Shown: positions 1 through 9,497, numbered from the stretch's first letter. The stretch: DNA of 64,000 bases from Geobacter sp. OR-1 (GCF_000813145.1 NZ_BAZF01000006.1:62001-126000); one strand, 5' to 3'. Numbers and translations: made by a program. The notes: generated by a model not told the origin, from the sequence alone.

Positions 1-70
1 ACACTGGGAAAACCGTACAGTTCAACGGCGAAGTCTCCGGATTTCGAGCAAAAGCGATGATTACACCGAT

Positions 71-1153
71 CTAAATCCCTTGGATAGATGCGGCAAGGGC
101 TGCATGAACAATTTTCCCGTCCCTTATGTTGACAGCGGTTGCCAGGGCCGGCAATCGCTCGATGGCGCCGTCTACACCGTGCCCGGCGAGCAGCATCAGA
201 TAAGGCAGTGTGGCATTGGTCAGGGCAATGGTGGAAGTTCGCGGGTAGGCGCCCGGCATGTTGGCAACCGCATAATGGACGATATCGTCCACCAGATAGG
301 TCGGGGCGTCGTGCGTCGTCGGCCGGGTGGTTTCGGCGCATCCCCCCTGGTCAACGGTCACATCTACAATTACCGCGCCCTTTTTCATCTCACCCAGCAT
401 CGTTCTGGGCAGGAGCAGTGGCGTTCTCCCCCCCGGTACCAGCACTGCTCCGATAATCAGATCGGCATCCCTGATTTCGGCAGTAATGCTCTCAGTTACC
501 AGCATCCCGGTGCGCACCCTGCCGCCGGACAACTCGTCGATCCGCTGCAGCCGCTCGACCCCGCGGTTCAGCACAACGGTTTCCATCCCGATTCCAGACG
601 CCACCCGCGCGGCATTGAATCCCACTGTTCCGGCTCCCAGGATTAGTGCCTTGGCCGGCCGCACTCCCACTGCGCCGGTAGGGAGCAAACCTGCTCCACC
701 GTTGATTCGCTGCAGGCACCAGGACGCCACCAGAGGAGCCATCCGTCCGGCAACCTCACTCATAGGGGCAAGCAGAGGGAGAGTACCATTGACCTCTAAA
801 GTTTCATAAGCCAGCGCGGTTAACTTCCTGGCTTGCAAAAACTCGGTCAATAAAGGGTTGGGAGCCAAATGCAGGTAGGTAAAGAGTGTCTGTCCCGGCC
901 GGAATCGATCAAATTCTTCCGGCAGAGGCTCCTTGACCTTGACCACCAGTTCCCCTCGGCGATATAGCTCTTGGGTCGCAACGATGTCTGCGCCGACTTG
1001 TCGGTAGAGTTCGTCACTAAAACCGCTGCCAGCGCCGGCTCCGGTTTCCACCAGGAGTTTATGACCGCCCTTGACCAGTTCCGCTGCTCCGGCCGGAGTA
1101 ATGGCAACCCGATACTCCTCTGTTTTAATCTCTTTCGGAACTGCGATTATCAT
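71..1153 (-). CDS. ald: Alanine dehydrogenase
   Basis: Reversible NAD-dependent oxidative deamination of L-alanine to pyruvate and ammonia, in the cytoplasm. The 360-residue protein has the family's N-terminus (MIIAVPKEIKTEEYRVA, with the substrate-binding Arg) and the Rossmann glycine motif LILGAGTVGFNAA near residue 170. It also has the conserved NMPGAYPRTST segment near residue 300. Length is normal for the family. The start at 1153 follows a good ribosome site (AGGGGG); an in-frame start 14 codons upstream would add a tail that relatives lack. The gene stands alone, and the first 70 bases of the window downstream of its stop hold no recognisable gene. Identification is secure. Confidence 0.95.
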   Translation of the reverse strand: MIIAVPKEIKTEEYRVAITPAGAAELVKGGHKLLVETGAGAGSGFSDELYRQVGADIVATQELYRRGELVVKVKEPLPEEFDRFRPGQTLFTYLHLAPNPLLTEFLQARKLTALAYETLEVNGTLPLLAPMSEVAGRMAPLVASWCLQRINGGAGLLPTGAVGVRPAKALILGAGTVGFNAARVASGIGMETVVLNRGVERLQRIDELSGGRVRTGMLVTESITAEIRDADLIIGAVLVPGGRTPLLLPRTMLGEMKKGAVIVDVTVDQGGCAETTRPTTHDAPTYLVDDIVHYAVANMPGAYPRTSTIALTNATLPYLMLLAGHGVDGAIERLPALATAVNIRDGKIVHAALAASIQGI

Positions 1154-1422
1154 GGGTTCCCCCTGTGACCGCTCAGTTTTAAGACTGCAAGGCATATTTT
1201 ATCATAGCACCGCAATATTGCTCGAAAAGCGCAGACGGCGACTACTGACCCGTTGAGATCGAAACCATGACAATGAAAACAGTTCTCTCGTGGCTGAGTT
1301 CCAAGGGCAACGTATCAACAGCATAAGAAAAAAGGCCCCATTTTCTGGAGCCCAATTCTTAATAACATGTGAGCGGAAAAACCACAAACTCACTGGTTTG
1401 ATCATTTGCCGGCAAGGCGCCT

Positions 1423-2472
1423 CTAGCTGACCTGAGTCTCCCCAAGATGCTCCTCTACCTTTGCCATTCGGTTTCCCAGCCTGGAGAGGGTTTTGCGCAT
1501 CTCGGGCAGATGCGGGAACACTGCGGCGGATTTGAGCCGCGACTGATGAGGGATGGCCGGCGTGCCGCTCATCACTGCGCCGGCCGCAACATTGTTGAAC
1601 ACCCCGGACTGCCCGGAGATCATGGCGTTATCGCCAATCGTCAGGTGATCGACAATCGCCACCTGGCCGCCGAGGGTCACATGTTTTCCAAGGGTCGTGC
1701 TCCCGGCAATACCGGCCTGGGCCACGATGATACAGTCCTCGCCGATCTGGCAGTTGTGTGCCACCTGAACCAGATTGTCGATCTTGGTGCCGCGCCCGAT
1801 CCGGGTCGTTTCCAGGGCGGCACGATCAACGGTACAGTTGGCGCCGATCTCCACGTCGTCTTCGATGACAACGATACCTACTTGGGGGATCTTGTACCAT
1901 GCCTCGCCGTCCGGGGCGTAGCCAAAGCCGTCGCCGCCAATAATCGCACCGTTCTGAATGGTGACGCGGTTGCCAATCCTGCTCCCTTCCCGCACTGCAA
2001 CCCCGGCATGGAGCGTGACGTCGTCTCCCAGAACAACACCATCATACAGGGTGACGTTTGGGTGAATTGTCGCCCGGTCACCGATCCGTACCCCATCGCC
2101 GATATATGCGCCGGGATAGACCGATACCTCCGCCCCCATGGTAACACCTTCACCGACAAAAGCTCCGGCCATCACACCTTTGGCCTGTCTGGGACGGGTG
2201 GTATACAGAGTGAGCAGCTTGGCAAAGGCAAGATAGGGGTTTGCCACCACTATGCAGTTACGGCCGAAATGCTCGGCAGATGACGTCAGAACGATTGCCG
2301 ACGCGCGCGTCGTTGCCACCTTTGCCGCATATTTGGGATTTGCCAGAAAGGTGATTTGTCCTTCCTCGGCAGTATCCAGCGTTCCCAGCCCCTTTATGAC
2401 AATCGAGGGATCGCCGGTTACTCTCCCGCCCAGATGGTCGGCCAGTTCATGCAGCGTTTTGCCCAATGCCAT
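1423..2472 (-). CDS. lpxD: UDP-3-O-acylglucosamine N-acyltransferase
   Basis: Third committed step of lipid A synthesis: transfers a 3-hydroxyacyl chain to the amine of UDP-3-O-acylglucosamine. The 349-residue protein has the N-terminal uridine-binding domain (about 1-100), then a left-handed beta-helix of hexapeptide repeats (about 105-310), then a C-terminal helix. The catalytic-His segment ([11 protein letters not shown]) is present near residue 240. In most Gram-negatives lpxD sits with bamA, skp, fabZ and lpxA, but none of these is nearby. This copy may therefore be a second, isolated paralogue; the rest of the genome would be needed to tell. Confidence 0.93.
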   Translation of the reverse strand: MALGKTLHELADHLGGRVTGDPSIVIKGLGTLDTAEEGQITFLANPKYAAKVATTRASAIVLTSSAEHFGRNCIVVANPYLAFAKLLTLYTTRPRQAKGVMAGAFVGEGVTMGAEVSVYPGAYIGDGVRIGDRATIHPNVTLYDGVVLGDDVTLHAGVAVREGSRIGNRVTIQNGAIIGGDGFGYAPDGEAWYKIPQVGIVVIEDDVEIGANCTVDRAALETTRIGRGTKIDNLVQVAHNCQIGEDCIIVAQAGIAGSTTLGKHVTLGGQVAIVDHLTIGDNAMISGQSGVFNNVAAGAVMSGTPAIPHQSRLKSAAVFPHLPEMRKTLSRLGNRMAKVEEHLGETQVS

Positions 2473-2745
2473 TTGTATCTCCCGAAGCTGCTAATTTTGT
2501 TTTAAACAGTAACACAATATACCTTTCCGGCTCTAATGAATAGTCATATCTACTATGATCTATCTTTATCAAAGCACTCGGATCAATCAGGAAAAATCAG
2601 CTGCTGGTTTCAGGTTCAGTAATGGATTTGCAGGGATAATCCTGGGAAATGACTACGCATGGGGCGGGACTTCGCCTCCACCCCGGGAACAGGCTTCTTT
2701 CCGGGGCGGAAGGACAATGTCATCTTGATAAGGTACTGTATTAAC

Positions 2746-2991
2746 TCATTTCTTTTTTGCAACTCTGGTCACACGGCGCGGTTTAATCAGAACAGACTCA
2801 GCCTTAGGAGGCGGCAGATAGGAATCCCTGTCGGCAGGTTGCAGAGTACCGAAATGGGAGACGGCAATTTTACGGCTGATGCCGTCACTGAAATCAATGG
2901 TAACCCTGGAAGCGGATATCTCGACAACTTTTCCGGAACCCCATTCAGGGGCACCTTGATGTTTAACAATGCTGCCTGCGGTGATAGTCAT
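2746..2991 (-). CDS. Small DUF3553-like protein
   Basis: An 81-residue basic protein starting MTITAGSIVKH. The pattern of a short beta-rich barrel (GSIVKHQGAPEWGSGKVVEI ...) resembles the DUF3553 / UvrD C-terminal-like fold, which often binds nucleic acid or protein partners. The C-terminus is a basic Lys/Arg-rich tail. The start at 2991 is chosen because GAGGAG lies 8-10 bases upstream; a start nine codons earlier lacks one. It is transcribed alone, with AT-rich DNA on its upstream side. The family resemblance is by eye and the function is unknown. Confidence 0.7.
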   Translation of the reverse strand: MTITAGSIVKHQGAPEWGSGKVVEISASRVTIDFSDGISRKIAVSHFGTLQPADRDSYLPPPKAESVLIKPRRVTRVAKKK

Positions 2992-3291
2992 TAAAGACTC
3001 CTCTCTTGTTTTCAGCACTGATCCATATAATAATAAAAGAAGGGCAAATACTGTTTATTCACCTCAACTTACTAAGAATGAAGCAATGCATATATAATAG
3101 CAAGCATCATCTGAATATAAATTTATTTTACACAGTAACATACCGGCATTTAAGCTTTATTTAACAATTATCAATTATTTGTCATTTAAATGTATTTTAA
3201 AGCTTGACCATCTGCAATTAATACTGTTAAGGTGAACAAAGTTTGGAATTAACCGAACTAAAAAACAAGAAAATTGGAGAAATGTAAGCAA

Positions 3292-3492
3292 ATGGTAAAC
3301 GGAACAGTAAAATGGTTTAATGACAGCAAAGGTTTTGGTTTTCTCGAGCAGGAAAATGGTGACGACGTATTTTGTCATTTTTCCGCCATCAGTGGCGATG
3401 GATTTAAATCCCTTGCTGAGGGAGACAGGGTAAGTTTTGAAGTAACAAAGGGTCCGAAAGGGCTGCAGGCCGCAAATGTGACCAGGCTCTAA
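3292..3492 (+). CDS. Cold-shock protein (CspA family)
   Basis: A 66-residue single-stranded nucleic-acid-binding protein that acts as an RNA chaperone. It is one OB-fold cold-shock domain, with RNP1 (KGFGFLEQ) and RNP2 ([10 protein letters not shown]) visible and near-normal length. Translation starts at ATG 3292 behind GGAGA at 3276-3280; the frame also opens with TTG at 3274, but that codon overlaps the ribosome site. About 270 bases of AT-rich DNA precede it, enough for a long 5' leader like those that make cold-shock mRNAs temperature-sensitive, though no defined element was seen there. A strong terminator follows directly. The family is certain; which csp paralogue is not. Confidence 0.95.
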   Translation: MVNGTVKWFNDSKGFGFLEQENGDDVFCHFSAISGDGFKSLAEGDRVSFEVTKGPKGLQAANVTRL

Positions 3493-3513
3493 CAGCCGAC
3501 TTCTGCAACTCCC

Positions 3514-3543
3514 AAAAGCCCCGATAATATCGGGGCTTTTTTT
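3514..3543 (+). terminator. Rho-independent terminator after the cold-shock gene
   Basis: A 13-bp perfect stem (AAAAGCCCCGATA paired with TATCGGGGCTTTT) is followed by a T run, starting 21 bases after the csp stop. Its A/T flanks allow it to stop transcription in both directions, so it may also serve the convergent chrA gene. Confidence 0.9.
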
Positions 3544-3572
3544 ATTCATGCGGAATAATGATTACCCGCCCC

Positions 3573-4160
3573 TTATCGGTAACAAATGCCGCCAACAATA
3601 GCAGAGCCAAATATTACCAGTGCCGGATTGATCTTGGTCATTGTCAGCAGACAAAAAGCAACTGCCACGAACAAGACCTTGTCCCAACCGCAGGTCAGAG
3701 AACCCATCCAACCGTAACGCTTGACGCCGAATACGGTAAAAGCCATGTCGTAGGCAGTCCAGAGCAGCAGACCGACCACCACCGGACGAACCGCCCTAAG
3801 CATGGACTGAACCAGCAAACTGTCCTTGACCCTGAAAAAATAGACTACCATTGCCAGCATCAGAATCGTGGTCGGCAGTACTGTGCCTGCTGCAGCTGCT
3901 ACGGCACCGGGTATCCCCGCAAGCTTATACCCGATATACGCGGAAACCTGCGGAGCAATCGGCCCGGGGAGGGCATTTCCCACTGCCACGGCATCGGAGA
4001 ACTCGATCGGCGATACCCATGGAGCCGGTTCTGTTGCTCCTGGCGGTAGCCAAAGTGCGGTTGTGGCCTCTCTTTGCATCAGCGCCAGAGAGGCCGGGCC
4101 TCCTCCCCATGAAAAAAGCGCCACGCGGGTAAAAAGTATGAATATCTGCCAGAGTAACAT
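3573..4160 (-). CDS. Chromate transporter, short-chain (ChrA/CHR family)
   Basis: A 195-residue inner-membrane protein of the CHR superfamily, which exports chromate by proton antiport in studied members. It has the family signatures FSWGGGPASL near the N-terminus and GNALPGPIAPQ near residue 63, plus about five or six hydrophobic segments. It is a half-size (single-domain) protein. Short CHR proteins usually occur as adjacent pairs that together equal one long ChrA, but no second half is seen on either side (cold-shock gene downstream, nuclease operon upstream). The start has an excellent ribosome site (GGAGGGG). Substrate is inferred from family only. Confidence 0.85.
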   Translation of the reverse strand: MLLWQIFILFTRVALFSWGGGPASLALMQREATTALWLPPGATEPAPWVSPIEFSDAVAVGNALPGPIAPQVSAYIGYKLAGIPGAVAAAAGTVLPTTILMLAMVVYFFRVKDSLLVQSMLRAVRPVVVGLLLWTAYDMAFTVFGVKRYGWMGSLTCGWDKVLFVAVAFCLLTMTKINPALVIFGSAIVGGICYR

Positions 4161-4259
4161 GCTACCCCTCCTGCCAGGGCTGTTAGATCACGCCGACTTA
4201 ACGAAACCGGCGGCAATCAACTTCAGGAAATCGTCAGCTCCATTGCCAACTCAGCCAAA

Positions 4260-6707
4260 TTATCTCACCTCACCGACCTGAATCATCTGGTCCGTTATCT
4301 CGCCAAAAGCAACATCGTGGCTGACCAGAAATAACTGGTCGTACCAGTGCTCGGTTACTTCTTCCCTGCCAACATCGATTGACCTGAAGGCCTGGGCCAG
4401 GTTTTCCCGGCGGGCAGCGTCCAGGTTGGAGGTCGGCTCGTCGAAGAAGGCAATCCGGGCGCCAATGGTCTGGAGCAGCGCCAGTCGCAAGGCAACTACC
4501 GCACTCATAATCTGGCCGCCGGAAAGCTGGTCATCGCTCCGCTCCCGCAGCTTGCCATCATGCATATCCTTGAGCATAATCCGGTAGTTATCCCCCCAAT
4601 ACAACTCTTCGTCAGACTCGGCAATGATCCGGTAGATCCGGTCGGCCCGCAGAGAGATCTCCTCCCTGAACCGTTCGGAGAGTTGAGTCGAAACATTCTT
4701 GAAGACCTGGTTGCGCAGGAATTTGACCAGCTTCTCCTTATCCACGTAGGAGGCAATCTCCGCCTGCTTGGCCGTCACATCCTCCTGAAGTTTTTTGAGT
4801 CTCCCGATCTCCTCGTCCAAGCGCAGCCGGTTCTTGCCCAGTTCCTCGATCTGCTGACGTTGCGTGGCAACGTCGGTAAGGAGACGGACCCTCTCTCCCC
4901 TCACCTGCTGATGCCGTTCCGCCTCATACCCCGCGGCCAGACCGGCAAGCTCCCCCTGCTGATCGATCATTCTTTGCCTGAGATCGTCGAGCCCCTTTTG
5001 CCACTTCTCAAGAGTCTGGTTGCGAGTTTCAAGATCGTCGGCATCTTTCAGATGGGTCGTGTAGGCATCGCGGTCTGCCTGATGTCGTGTTCGTTCCTGA
5101 ACGGCCTTGTCAATATCGGTATCTAGGGTGGTAAACGCCATTAATGCGGCTTGTTGCTGACCAACCCGGCCAGCGGCGGCTCCTTGGTGTTCCTTAAGCC
5201 GGCCGAGATTTTCGGCACGCTCCCGGTTTATCTTTCGCCGCTCGTCCAAGCCAACGACCTGCTTATCCAGTTCCTGCAAACGTATTGCACGGCCGTTCAA
5301 CTCCTTTTCTCCCGCTTCGGCCTCCTCCGCTTTGCGGCCCAGTGCGGCTATTCGGGCATCCAGTGCGGTCATTGCGCTGTCAATGTCGCCAATCTTCCCG
5401 GAGAACAGAGACCGAGGCGTATTGTCGACCACTTTCTTGCACTTCTCCTGGAAGAACGGGCAGATCCCTTCAGCCAGCTTTTCCTGACCCTCTTCCAGAC
5501 CTGCCCTGCGACCTGCGAGCAGAGAACGCTCCCCCTTGAGGCGGTCCAGTTCACTGCGCAGCTGAGGCAACTGCGCCGCCGCCTTCATCAAGGCGTCGTC
5601 AGCCTGAAGCGATCGTCGCGTTTCGGCATGCCGAATCTCTTCCTCCTGCAGCTGGATCTCGATCTTCGCAATCTCTTCCTGCTCATGAGTTACTGCCTGG
5701 AGCAAGCGCTGCGCCTCCTGTTGCAGACCGGTTATCTCCTTTTCAATAACCCGGCGCTGCTGTTCCTTTTTCCGCAGCTCTACCAGGAGGGCCTCAATCC
5801 TGTCGTACGCATCTTTTCCTGGTCTGGATCGCTTGACAATCCTCTTCGCGTTCTGTGACTCCTCCACCCGCTGTTTCTGGGTGACAATCTTTTCGCCGCC
5901 GTCCTTGATCCGGTCCTCAAGTTGCTTGATCTCCGCAGCCAGGGAGCTGATCCCCTTTTCCCTGGCATCCAGCTCTGCATGAACCGCTTCCACCTCTTTC
6001 AGCGCCGTTTCTTTCTCGGTCAGTTCGTTACGCTTCTGCTCCAGAGCCGCCCTGATACCCGTCAGCTCTTCTTCCTTCTGCGGCATGATGACGACCTGGT
6101 CCTGAAGCAGCCTCATCTCGGCAGCCAGCAGCTTCATCCGCTCCTGAATCGCCGTGAGCAGCGAACTGGTCCCCTTGTAAGTCTTGCGCCAGGCGTCGAT
6201 GCCGAGGATCTCATCAAAGGCTTCCTGGCGTTTGGTCGGCTGCTTTATAACAAACGGGCCGAGAAATTCGTTCTGGAACGGGCCGATGACCAGCTTGAAC
6301 TGTTCGGCAAGCTGCCGGCCGTTATTAAGACCGAGGAGTTCGGCAATCCTTGCCTCGGTCTCCTCAGCATTGGCATGTTCCTCCACTTCAAAGGAACCGC
6401 TGCTCTCACTGGCCAGCAGCCATCTGGACGGAGTACCGACGGTGCGGGTCACCTGCCAGCTGTCGCCGATGTCGGTCCGGAAGATAACGGAGATCTCTCC
6501 CCGCTTGGCGCCGAAGGAGAGGAAGCGCTCCACGTTGGAAACGAAATCGCGGGCATCGACACCAAACAGGGCATAGCCGATCGCCTCAAAGACCGTGCTC
6601 TTGCCGACACCGTTCGGTCCGGCAAGGACATTGATCCCGGCACTAAAGGTGATGGTCGTGTCACGGTGAGACTTAATGTTCTGCAAATGGATGGAGAGTA
6701 TCTGCAT
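4260..6707 (-). CDS. SbcC/Rad50-like SMC-type ATPase
   Basis: ATPase subunit of an SbcCD/Mre11-Rad50-type complex that processes DNA ends and hairpins. The 815 residues run: Walker A (GPNGVGKST, 30-38), a long coiled coil (about 180-410 and 430-650), then signature LSGGQ and Walker B (IAFFDEPTSNLD) in the last 120 residues. The hook between the two coils is CPFFQEKC (residues 416-423), Cys-X6-Cys, instead of the CXXC zinc hook of classical Rad50/SbcC. It is shorter than E. coli SbcC (1048). It begins two bases after the stop of the sbcD-like gene, so the pair is an operon. Confidence 0.88.
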   Translation of the reverse strand: MQILSIHLQNIKSHRDTTITFSAGINVLAGPNGVGKSTVFEAIGYALFGVDARDFVSNVERFLSFGAKRGEISVIFRTDIGDSWQVTRTVGTPSRWLLASESSGSFEVEEHANAEETEARIAELLGLNNGRQLAEQFKLVIGPFQNEFLGPFVIKQPTKRQEAFDEILGIDAWRKTYKGTSSLLTAIQERMKLLAAEMRLLQDQVVIMPQKEEELTGIRAALEQKRNELTEKETALKEVEAVHAELDAREKGISSLAAEIKQLEDRIKDGGEKIVTQKQRVEESQNAKRIVKRSRPGKDAYDRIEALLVELRKKEQQRRVIEKEITGLQQEAQRLLQAVTHEQEEIAKIEIQLQEEEIRHAETRRSLQADDALMKAAAQLPQLRSELDRLKGERSLLAGRRAGLEEGQEKLAEGICPFFQEKCKKVVDNTPRSLFSGKIGDIDSAMTALDARIAALGRKAEEAEAGEKELNGRAIRLQELDKQVVGLDERRKINRERAENLGRLKEHQGAAAGRVGQQQAALMAFTTLDTDIDKAVQERTRHQADRDAYTTHLKDADDLETRNQTLEKWQKGLDDLRQRMIDQQGELAGLAAGYEAERHQQVRGERVRLLTDVATQRQQIEELGKNRLRLDEEIGRLKKLQEDVTAKQAEIASYVDKEKLVKFLRNQVFKNVSTQLSERFREEISLRADRIYRIIAESDEELYWGDNYRIMLKDMHDGKLRERSDDQLSGGQIMSAVVALRLALLQTIGARIAFFDEPTSNLDAARRENLAQAFRSIDVGREEVTEHWYDQLFLVSHDVAFGEITDQMIQVGEVR

Positions 6708-6709
6708 GG

Positions 6710-7954
6710 CTAGCTTTCCCCCAGGATGCCGAGCAGTTCCTCACCTTCCAGGTCGCCCTTCTGCACCTGATCGCGGATCAGCAGCGCCAGCCGAACCAGT
6801 TCATCCTCCCGCCCTTTGTATTCACTTCGGGCCGAGATCAGCTCCCGCAGTACGTCCTTTTCAATCTCGGCGAGGTTCTTCTGTTCGCCCTCACTGCCTG
6901 CAGAGCGGGCAATCAGGGAGAGGTGATTCTTGATCTCCAGATGTAGGGGCTTGCAAAGCTCATCAATTACCAGCCGCAGCCGTTCCCGCCCCAGTTCAAA
7001 GGGGTGAAAACTGACCCGGCCGATTAGTTTTACCTCCAGAAGTGGCTCCCGCTCATCGGTGATTGCAGCGATTTTGACGGCCATCTGTTCCCGGAATCTT
7101 TCCAGCGCCTGTTCGGCATCTGACGACCCGTCAAGATCGATGGCGGTTACGATCATTGGCCGTGGTAAGGTGCTGCGAAACTGGTGCTTATAGCGCCCCT
7201 CTTCCACCCTGACCAGGAAATATCCTTTGTCGTATTTTTCCTCGCCAAAATTGACACACTCTGGAGAGCCGGGGTTAAAGGCATAGGGCTTGCCCTTCTG
7301 ATTGTCGATGATATACGTCTTGTGACCGTGACCGAGGGCTACATAGTCAAAGAGATCGGCCAGCGGCAACGCCTCTTCCGGCTTCATGTTACCGATCTCC
7401 ACCGGCGAGTAGGTCCAGACGCCGACATGAAAAACAAGGATGTTGTTCTTTGTGGTTACGGCCTCGCAAAGCCGCGCCACGTGGGCTCCTGCCTGAGTGC
7501 CGATATAGCCGAGGCCGTAAATATTCAGCCCCTTGATCTCTATATGCCCGCCAATACCATGTTCATAATCGTAGGGATCGAAACGGTAACCGCCGCTCTC
7601 GGTGCGAGTGGGCCGCAACAGATGGATATACCCCATCTGCGACAGCGCCTCCATCCAAGAGATACTGTCACGGCGGTGAATCCAGTCATGGTTCCCCTCC
7701 ACGGCAATGCAGGGGATACCGGCGTCCTTCAACGGCTGCAGAGCCTCGATGGTACGGGCAAAGGTACGCGGCAGGATCTGACCGGTATGGAACAGGTCTC
7801 CGGCGATCAGGACAAAAGCCACCTGTTCGGCAATGGCATCGTCAACAATGCACCCAAGCATGCGAAAGAAGTCATCATAGCGTTCCGACTCTCCGTTACC
7901 GGTTCGGTATGTCTTACCAAGGTGGATATCAGCAGTGTGGAGAAAAGTAAGTAT
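6710..7954 (-). CDS. SbcD/Mre11-like nuclease with apparent ATA start
   Basis: Metal-dependent exo/endonuclease partner of the downstream SbcC-like ATPase. Phosphoesterase motifs are present: TADIHLG (motif I), LIAGDLFH (II), EGNHDW (III) and VALGHGH towards the middle. Motif I lies upstream of the first ATG (at 7861). The frame stays open from there to a TAG three codons before ATA at 7952-7954, and contains no ATG, GTG or TTG in that stretch. That ATA sits five bases after a perfect AGGAGG. Starting there gives 414 residues beginning at the position where relatives begin; starting at 7861 would remove the essential Asp-X-His. Either ATA is the real start or the base call is wrong (ATG in truth). 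Confidence 0.85.
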   Translation of the reverse strand: MLTFLHTADIHLGKTYRTGNGESERYDDFFRMLGCIVDDAIAEQVAFVLIAGDLFHTGQILPRTFARTIEALQPLKDAGIPCIAVEGNHDWIHRRDSISWMEALSQMGYIHLLRPTRTESGGYRFDPYDYEHGIGGHIEIKGLNIYGLGYIGTQAGAHVARLCEAVTTKNNILVFHVGVWTYSPVEIGNMKPEEALPLADLFDYVALGHGHKTYIIDNQKGKPYAFNPGSPECVNFGEEKYDKGYFLVRVEEGRYKHQFRSTLPRPMIVTAIDLDGSSDAEQALERFREQMAVKIAAITDEREPLLEVKLIGRVSFHPFELGRERLRLVIDELCKPLHLEIKNHLSLIARSAGSEGEQKNLAEIEKDVLRELISARSEYKGREDELVRLALLIRDQVQKGDLEGEELLGILGES

Positions 7955-8230
7955 GTTGTCCTCCTATTATTGTTCTCAACACGTCATATGACAAGGCGTT
8001 GGCATTGAGCTGTTCTGGCTCTTTGCGAAGACGTACAGTGTATAACTAATCTAAAGGTAAATGGAAATATCTGTTTTATCAGAAGGCAGCTTTTTAGGGA
8101 TCTAAATCCATGCCCAGGAGCAGGCAAATCATTCGCTCCAATATTTTCCCAATTCCGTTAGCCAGGCTCAATACTCTTGCATCTGTACGATTCATTCGCT
8201 TATTTAAGCATTTATAATATTAATTACTTC

Positions 8231-8258
8231 TTGACATAGTTAAATGTTGCATTAACAT
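8231..8258 (+). promoter_or_regulatory. Candidate sigma-70 promoter for the response regulator
   Basis: TTGACA at 8231-8236 and TAACAT at 8253-8258 with a 16-base spacer, about 65 bases before the response-regulator start. The -35 is perfect and the -10 matches four of six bases. The rest of the gap from 7955 is AT-rich and shows no gene. Confidence 0.5.
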
Positions 8259-8322
8259 GTTGTCATTTATGTTAACCTATTAATATATAAATGAAATGCA
8301 CTGCTATCCAAGGGACGGGAAG

Positions 8323-8961
8323 ATGGTCAAAGTGTCTGATAATATGGGATTGTGGATTGAGGAAGAACAACGGAAACTGGCTGAAATCAAGAAAAAATTG
8401 TCCAGGATTTCGTCTATTCCCCGGGATACGGCTCTTGCTGATGAAGAAACAATCGAAAAGCCCTCAAGCAGATCGACGCAACTACAGTTTTTTGATGATT
8501 CGACTCCCACAGATTCAAAAGAATTTGGGAATGACTCAGACAAAGATTTAATGTTTCTGCTTGTTGAAGACAACCTTGAAGATGAATTCCTTATCTTACG
8601 GTTGTTGACAAAGCTAAAATTCTACAACGTCAAAGTTGTACGACACGGGCAGGAAGCGCTTAATTTCCTGTTTGGCGGCAGTTCAATATATTCCTCGGAA
8701 CTGGTTCAGGAAAAACCTGACCTGATTTTGTTGGATATTCGCATGCCTATTATGGATGGAGTGGAATTTCTGGAGAGAGCGAGCGATTCGCTGCGCAACA
8801 ATGGAATCCCAGTAGTTATCACTACCTCAAGCTATCAAGAGAAAAACGTTACTAAGTGTGAAGAACTCGGAGCCAAGGCATACCTTAGAAAACCTATTTA
8901 TATTGATGAATTGGATAGAGTCATCAAGCATTCAGTCGGCTGTTACTTCAATCAGGCCTGA
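8323..8961 (+). CDS. Single-domain response regulator with N-terminal extension
   Basis: A CheY-like receiver without an output domain. The receiver spans about residues 85-205: the acidic pair and phospho-acceptor are in LLVEDNLED and LLDIRMPIMDG, the Thr/Ser in VITTSS, and the Lys in LRKPIY. The spacing in the N-terminal part (LVEDNLEDEFLI ... GQEALNFLFG) is that of Rcp1-like regulators that serve phytochrome or hybrid kinases. About 80 residues ahead of it are charged and predicted disordered, with no known domain. The start at 8323 is preferred for its purine-rich upstream stretch; ATG 8296 is also possible. No kinase gene is adjacent, so the partner is unknown. Confidence 0.85.
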   Translation: MVKVSDNMGLWIEEEQRKLAEIKKKLSRISSIPRDTALADEETIEKPSSRSTQLQFFDDSTPTDSKEFGNDSDKDLMFLLVEDNLEDEFLILRLLTKLKFYNVKVVRHGQEALNFLFGGSSIYSSELVQEKPDLILLDIRMPIMDGVEFLERASDSLRNNGIPVVITTSSYQEKNVTKCEELGAKAYLRKPIYIDELDRVIKHSVGCYFNQA

Positions 8962-9272
8962 CATACCGTAATTATCAGTTTAATATGACTTTTCTGCGTG
9001 ATAATGCGGCGTGTCATATGTTGACGTAACAAGCCAAAAGGAGTATATTTAAACCATGGAAAGAAGAAATTCCTTCCATCCTGAGGCTCTGGAAAATCGG
9101 GATTGAAACTCCGAGAAAATCTGGGGCCTTTCGTTTACCAAGCCGAAAGCAGCATATCCAACTTGCTCCCCAATCCTCCTCCAATGCCCCCCCATTCTTT
9201 TTTGCCTCGCAAGGGGAATCAAGCATTATAGCCATTTCGCTTCCGTTGCTCTCGTTATGGCGAGATTACGGC

Positions 9273-9497
9273 CTAGCAATTATGGACAGACAATAATCTC
9301 TCAGCAATGTCGTCATCAGACGGAGATAAGTCAAGTGGTACCGTCTCTATGCCGGAAATGCGGGCAACCTTGTAACGTGCGCACTCAGCAGGGTGACCTT
9401 TGCAGTACGCGCCTTTAAGCAGCTGTGCAGTTGCCGGGGAAGTCTCCAATTTCGAACTAATATAATGACACATTGTCAAATGTTCACAGGTTGTCAT
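9273..9497 (-). CDS. Small Cys-rich protein with CX6CARY motif
   Basis: A 74-residue protein starting MTTCEHLTMC. It has four cysteines arranged as C-X5-C early and C-X6-C later (YCKGHPAECARYKVA). Paired Cys before an ARY segment recur in small Geobacter proteins and at the ends of some signalling proteins, which suggests a metal or Fe-S site, but no function is established here. The start at 9497 is supported by GGAGG eight bases upstream; the ATG eight codons earlier has none. It is a single gene. The 9498-9905 stretch to its right holds only a terminator. The 8962-9272 gap to its left shows nothing I can support. Confidence 0.7.
   Translation of the reverse strand: MTTCEHLTMCHYISSKLETSPATAQLLKGAYCKGHPAECARYKVARISGIETVPLDLSPSDDDIAERLLSVHNC

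Noticed and set aside
5922-6713. Long plus-strand ORFs opposite sbcC (and similar ones opposite lpxD, ald and ctpA)
   Set aside because: Shadow frames of well-identified genes, without ribosome sites or family motifs.
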